Below are positions 5,722 through 6,755 of a stretch of 6,755 nucleotides of DNA, in pieces. Numbering within the stretch: the first letter of the stretch is position 1; the number at the start of each line of letters is the position of its first letter. This DNA comes from Acidobacteriaceae bacterium (lineage in GTDB: Bacteria > Acidobacteriota > Terriglobia > Terriglobales > Acidobacteriaceae). The position numbers and the translations under genes were made by a program. The notes below the pieces were generated by a model that was not told the origin of the DNA, ran no database searches, and saw only the letters and a list, made by a program, of their open reading frames with translations. Location: positions 1 through 6,755 of the forward strand of contig JASIJX010000250.1 of NCBI GenBank assembly GCA_030049955.1, written 5' to 3'.

Positions 5722-5786
5722 GGGGGCAACTTGTGGGGCAACTGAGTTATCTTCGGGAGCACTTGCCCCCAGAATGTTGCCCCCAC
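5722..5786. repeat. Double direct and inverted repeats upstream of the integrase gene
   Basis: GGGGGCAAC (5722-5730) and GTGGGGCAAC (5733-5742) are repeated in the opposite orientation as TTGCCCCC (5763-5770) and GTTGCCCCCAC (5776-5786). Units of the same orientation are 12-14 bases apart, and the two blocks are separated by 20 bases containing GAGTTATCTTCGGG. The outermost repeat ends 16 bases before the integrase ATG. Likely roles are integrase or excisionase arm sites, or an operator for the int promoter. Confidence 0.6.
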
Positions 5787-5802
5787 AGCGGGAGCAGCGC
5801 AG

Positions 5803-6755
5803 ATGGCATTGAGTGACACCGCAGTTCGCAACGCCAAAGCCGGCCCAAAGACTCTGAAGCTGTTCGACGGACGAGGCCTGTACCTCGAGGTGTCACCTTC
5901 AGGTGGCAAGTGGTGGCGGCTGAAGTACCGCTTTGAGGGCAAAGAAAAGAGGCTGTCTCTCGGCGTCTACCCTGACGTTAGCCTACGGTCGGCCCGTGAT
6001 CGTCGGGACGAGTGCCGTAAGCTACTCGCCGCCGGCGTGGACCCGAGCGAAAACAGGAAGGCGGCGAAGGCGTCTCGGGCTGCACAGGCAGCCAACAGCT
6101 TTGAGATTGTTGCGCGGGAATGGTTCGGAAAGTACTCTCCCACATGGGCGGATAGCCATGCGGAAAAGATTCTCCAGCGCCTGGAACGCGACATCTTCCC
6201 GTGGGTCGGCGAGAGGCCGGTGAGTGAGATTACCGCACCAGAGCTGTTGGCCGTTTTGCGTCGCATTGAAGACCGCGGTGCCGTCGACACGGCTCACAGA
6301 GCGTTGGGAAACTGCGGCCAGGTCTTTCGGTATGCGATCGCCACGGGGCGGTGCGAGCGGGACACGTCTGCCGATTTGCGCGGAGCTCTCGCACCCATCA
6401 ACGGGAGCCATTTTGCTGCGACCACAGAGCCAGAAAAGCTGGCCGGAATATTGCGCATGATGGACGGCTATGAGGGCACCCTTACGGTGCGCTGTGCTCT
6501 CCGGTTGGCGCCTCTGGTGTTTGTTCGTCCTGGCGAGCTACGCAAGGCCGAATGGGAGGAGGTCGACCTCGACAATGCAGAGTGGCGCTATTTTGTGACG
6601 AAGACGAAGACGCAGCACATTGTTCCTTTGTCGCGGCAAGCTGTTGAGATTCTCCGCAAGCTTCGGTCGCTCACCGGGAAAGGTCGCTTTGTCTTCCCAA
6701 GCGCCAGAGGTAACAGGCGGCCGATGAGTGACAACGCGGTTCTGGCCGCCATGCG
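5803..6755 (+). CDS. int: P4-type tyrosine integrase with DUF4102 domain (partial, runs off the right end)
   Basis: The visible 317 residues are an N-terminally complete site-specific recombinase that would insert and excise a genomic island or prophage at the adjacent tRNA. Residues about 1-85 form the DUF4102 arm-binding domain: LSDTAVRNAKAGPKTLKLFDGRGLYLEV, KWWRLKYRFEGKEKRLSLGVYPDVSLRSARD, then LLAAGVDP. Residues about 98-195 form the core-binding SAM-like domain (WADSHAEKILQRLERDIFPWVGERPVSEI, HRALGNCGQVFRYAIATGR). The catalytic domain begins near residue 210; LVFVRPGELRKAEWEEVDL carries the first catalytic Arg, and KTKTQHIVPLS the hairpin Lys region. The HxxR and Tyr motifs lie beyond the window, so activity cannot be judged. 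ATG 5803 has GGGAG eight bases upstream. The frame stays open to the end of the window with no frameshift. Confidence 0.95.
   Translation, partial: MALSDTAVRNAKAGPKTLKLFDGRGLYLEVSPSGGKWWRLKYRFEGKEKRLSLGVYPDVSLRSARDRRDECRKLLAAGVDPSENRKAAKASRAAQAANSFEIVAREWFGKYSPTWADSHAEKILQRLERDIFPWVGERPVSEITAPELLAVLRRIEDRGAVDTAHRALGNCGQVFRYAIATGRCERDTSADLRGALAPINGSHFAATTEPEKLAGILRMMDGYEGTLTVRCALRLAPLVFVRPGELRKAEWEEVDLDNAEWRYFVTKTKTQHIVPLSRQAVEILRKLRSLTGKGRFVFPSARGNRRPMSDNAVLAAM

Noticed and set aside
5560..5745. 61-codon open frame starting inside the tRNA
   Set aside because: It begins in the tRNA anticodon arm and reads through the attachment region; there is no ribosome-binding site and the tRNA explains the sequence.

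Overview
The window looks like a chromosomal stretch from a GC-rich member of the Acidobacteriota (Terriglobia type). It runs from ordinary core genes into the left edge of an integrated element. The taxonomic guess is inference. It rests on a paired TAAA-loop palindrome of a kind I associate with acidobacterial genomes, a DUF481-type secreted protein, and a TolB-like/TPR protein of the sort these bacteria carry in many copies. No search was possible.

Layout. Bases 2-223 encode the C-terminal end of adenylosuccinate lyase (PurB). Then comes a small exported beta-rich protein of unknown function (322-795), clearly poorer in GC than its right-hand neighbour, and 21 bases later a complete UbiX-type flavin prenyltransferase (817-1407). 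The gap after ubiX holds two palindromes that separate it from a convergent minus-strand XRE/cupin regulator (1538-2152). Divergent from that regulator is a predicted outer-membrane DUF481 protein (about 2330-3538). A 282-base gap with a hairpin and an inverted repeat leads to a 508-residue TolB-like plus TPR protein (3821-5347) that lacks the DNA-binding domain often fused to this architecture.

Right edge. A strong sigma70-type promoter (5428-5457) lies upstream of a tRNA gene with a CAU anticodon, best called elongator tRNA-Met (5534-5610). Directly downstream is the start of a P4/DUF4102-type tyrosine integrase (5803 to the window end, incomplete), reading away from the tRNA. This is the classic tRNA-attL-int arrangement of a genomic island or prophage. 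The element's cargo lies beyond the window. The 192 bases between tRNA and integrase carry GGGGCAAC-type repeats in both orientations and a cluster of TCCA-containing repeats, both candidates for integrase arm sites or int operators.

I found no convincing new multi-gene system inside the window. The main leads are the integrase-proximal repeat architecture, the palindrome pair, the orphan TolB-like/TPR protein and the unclassified low-GC exported protein.
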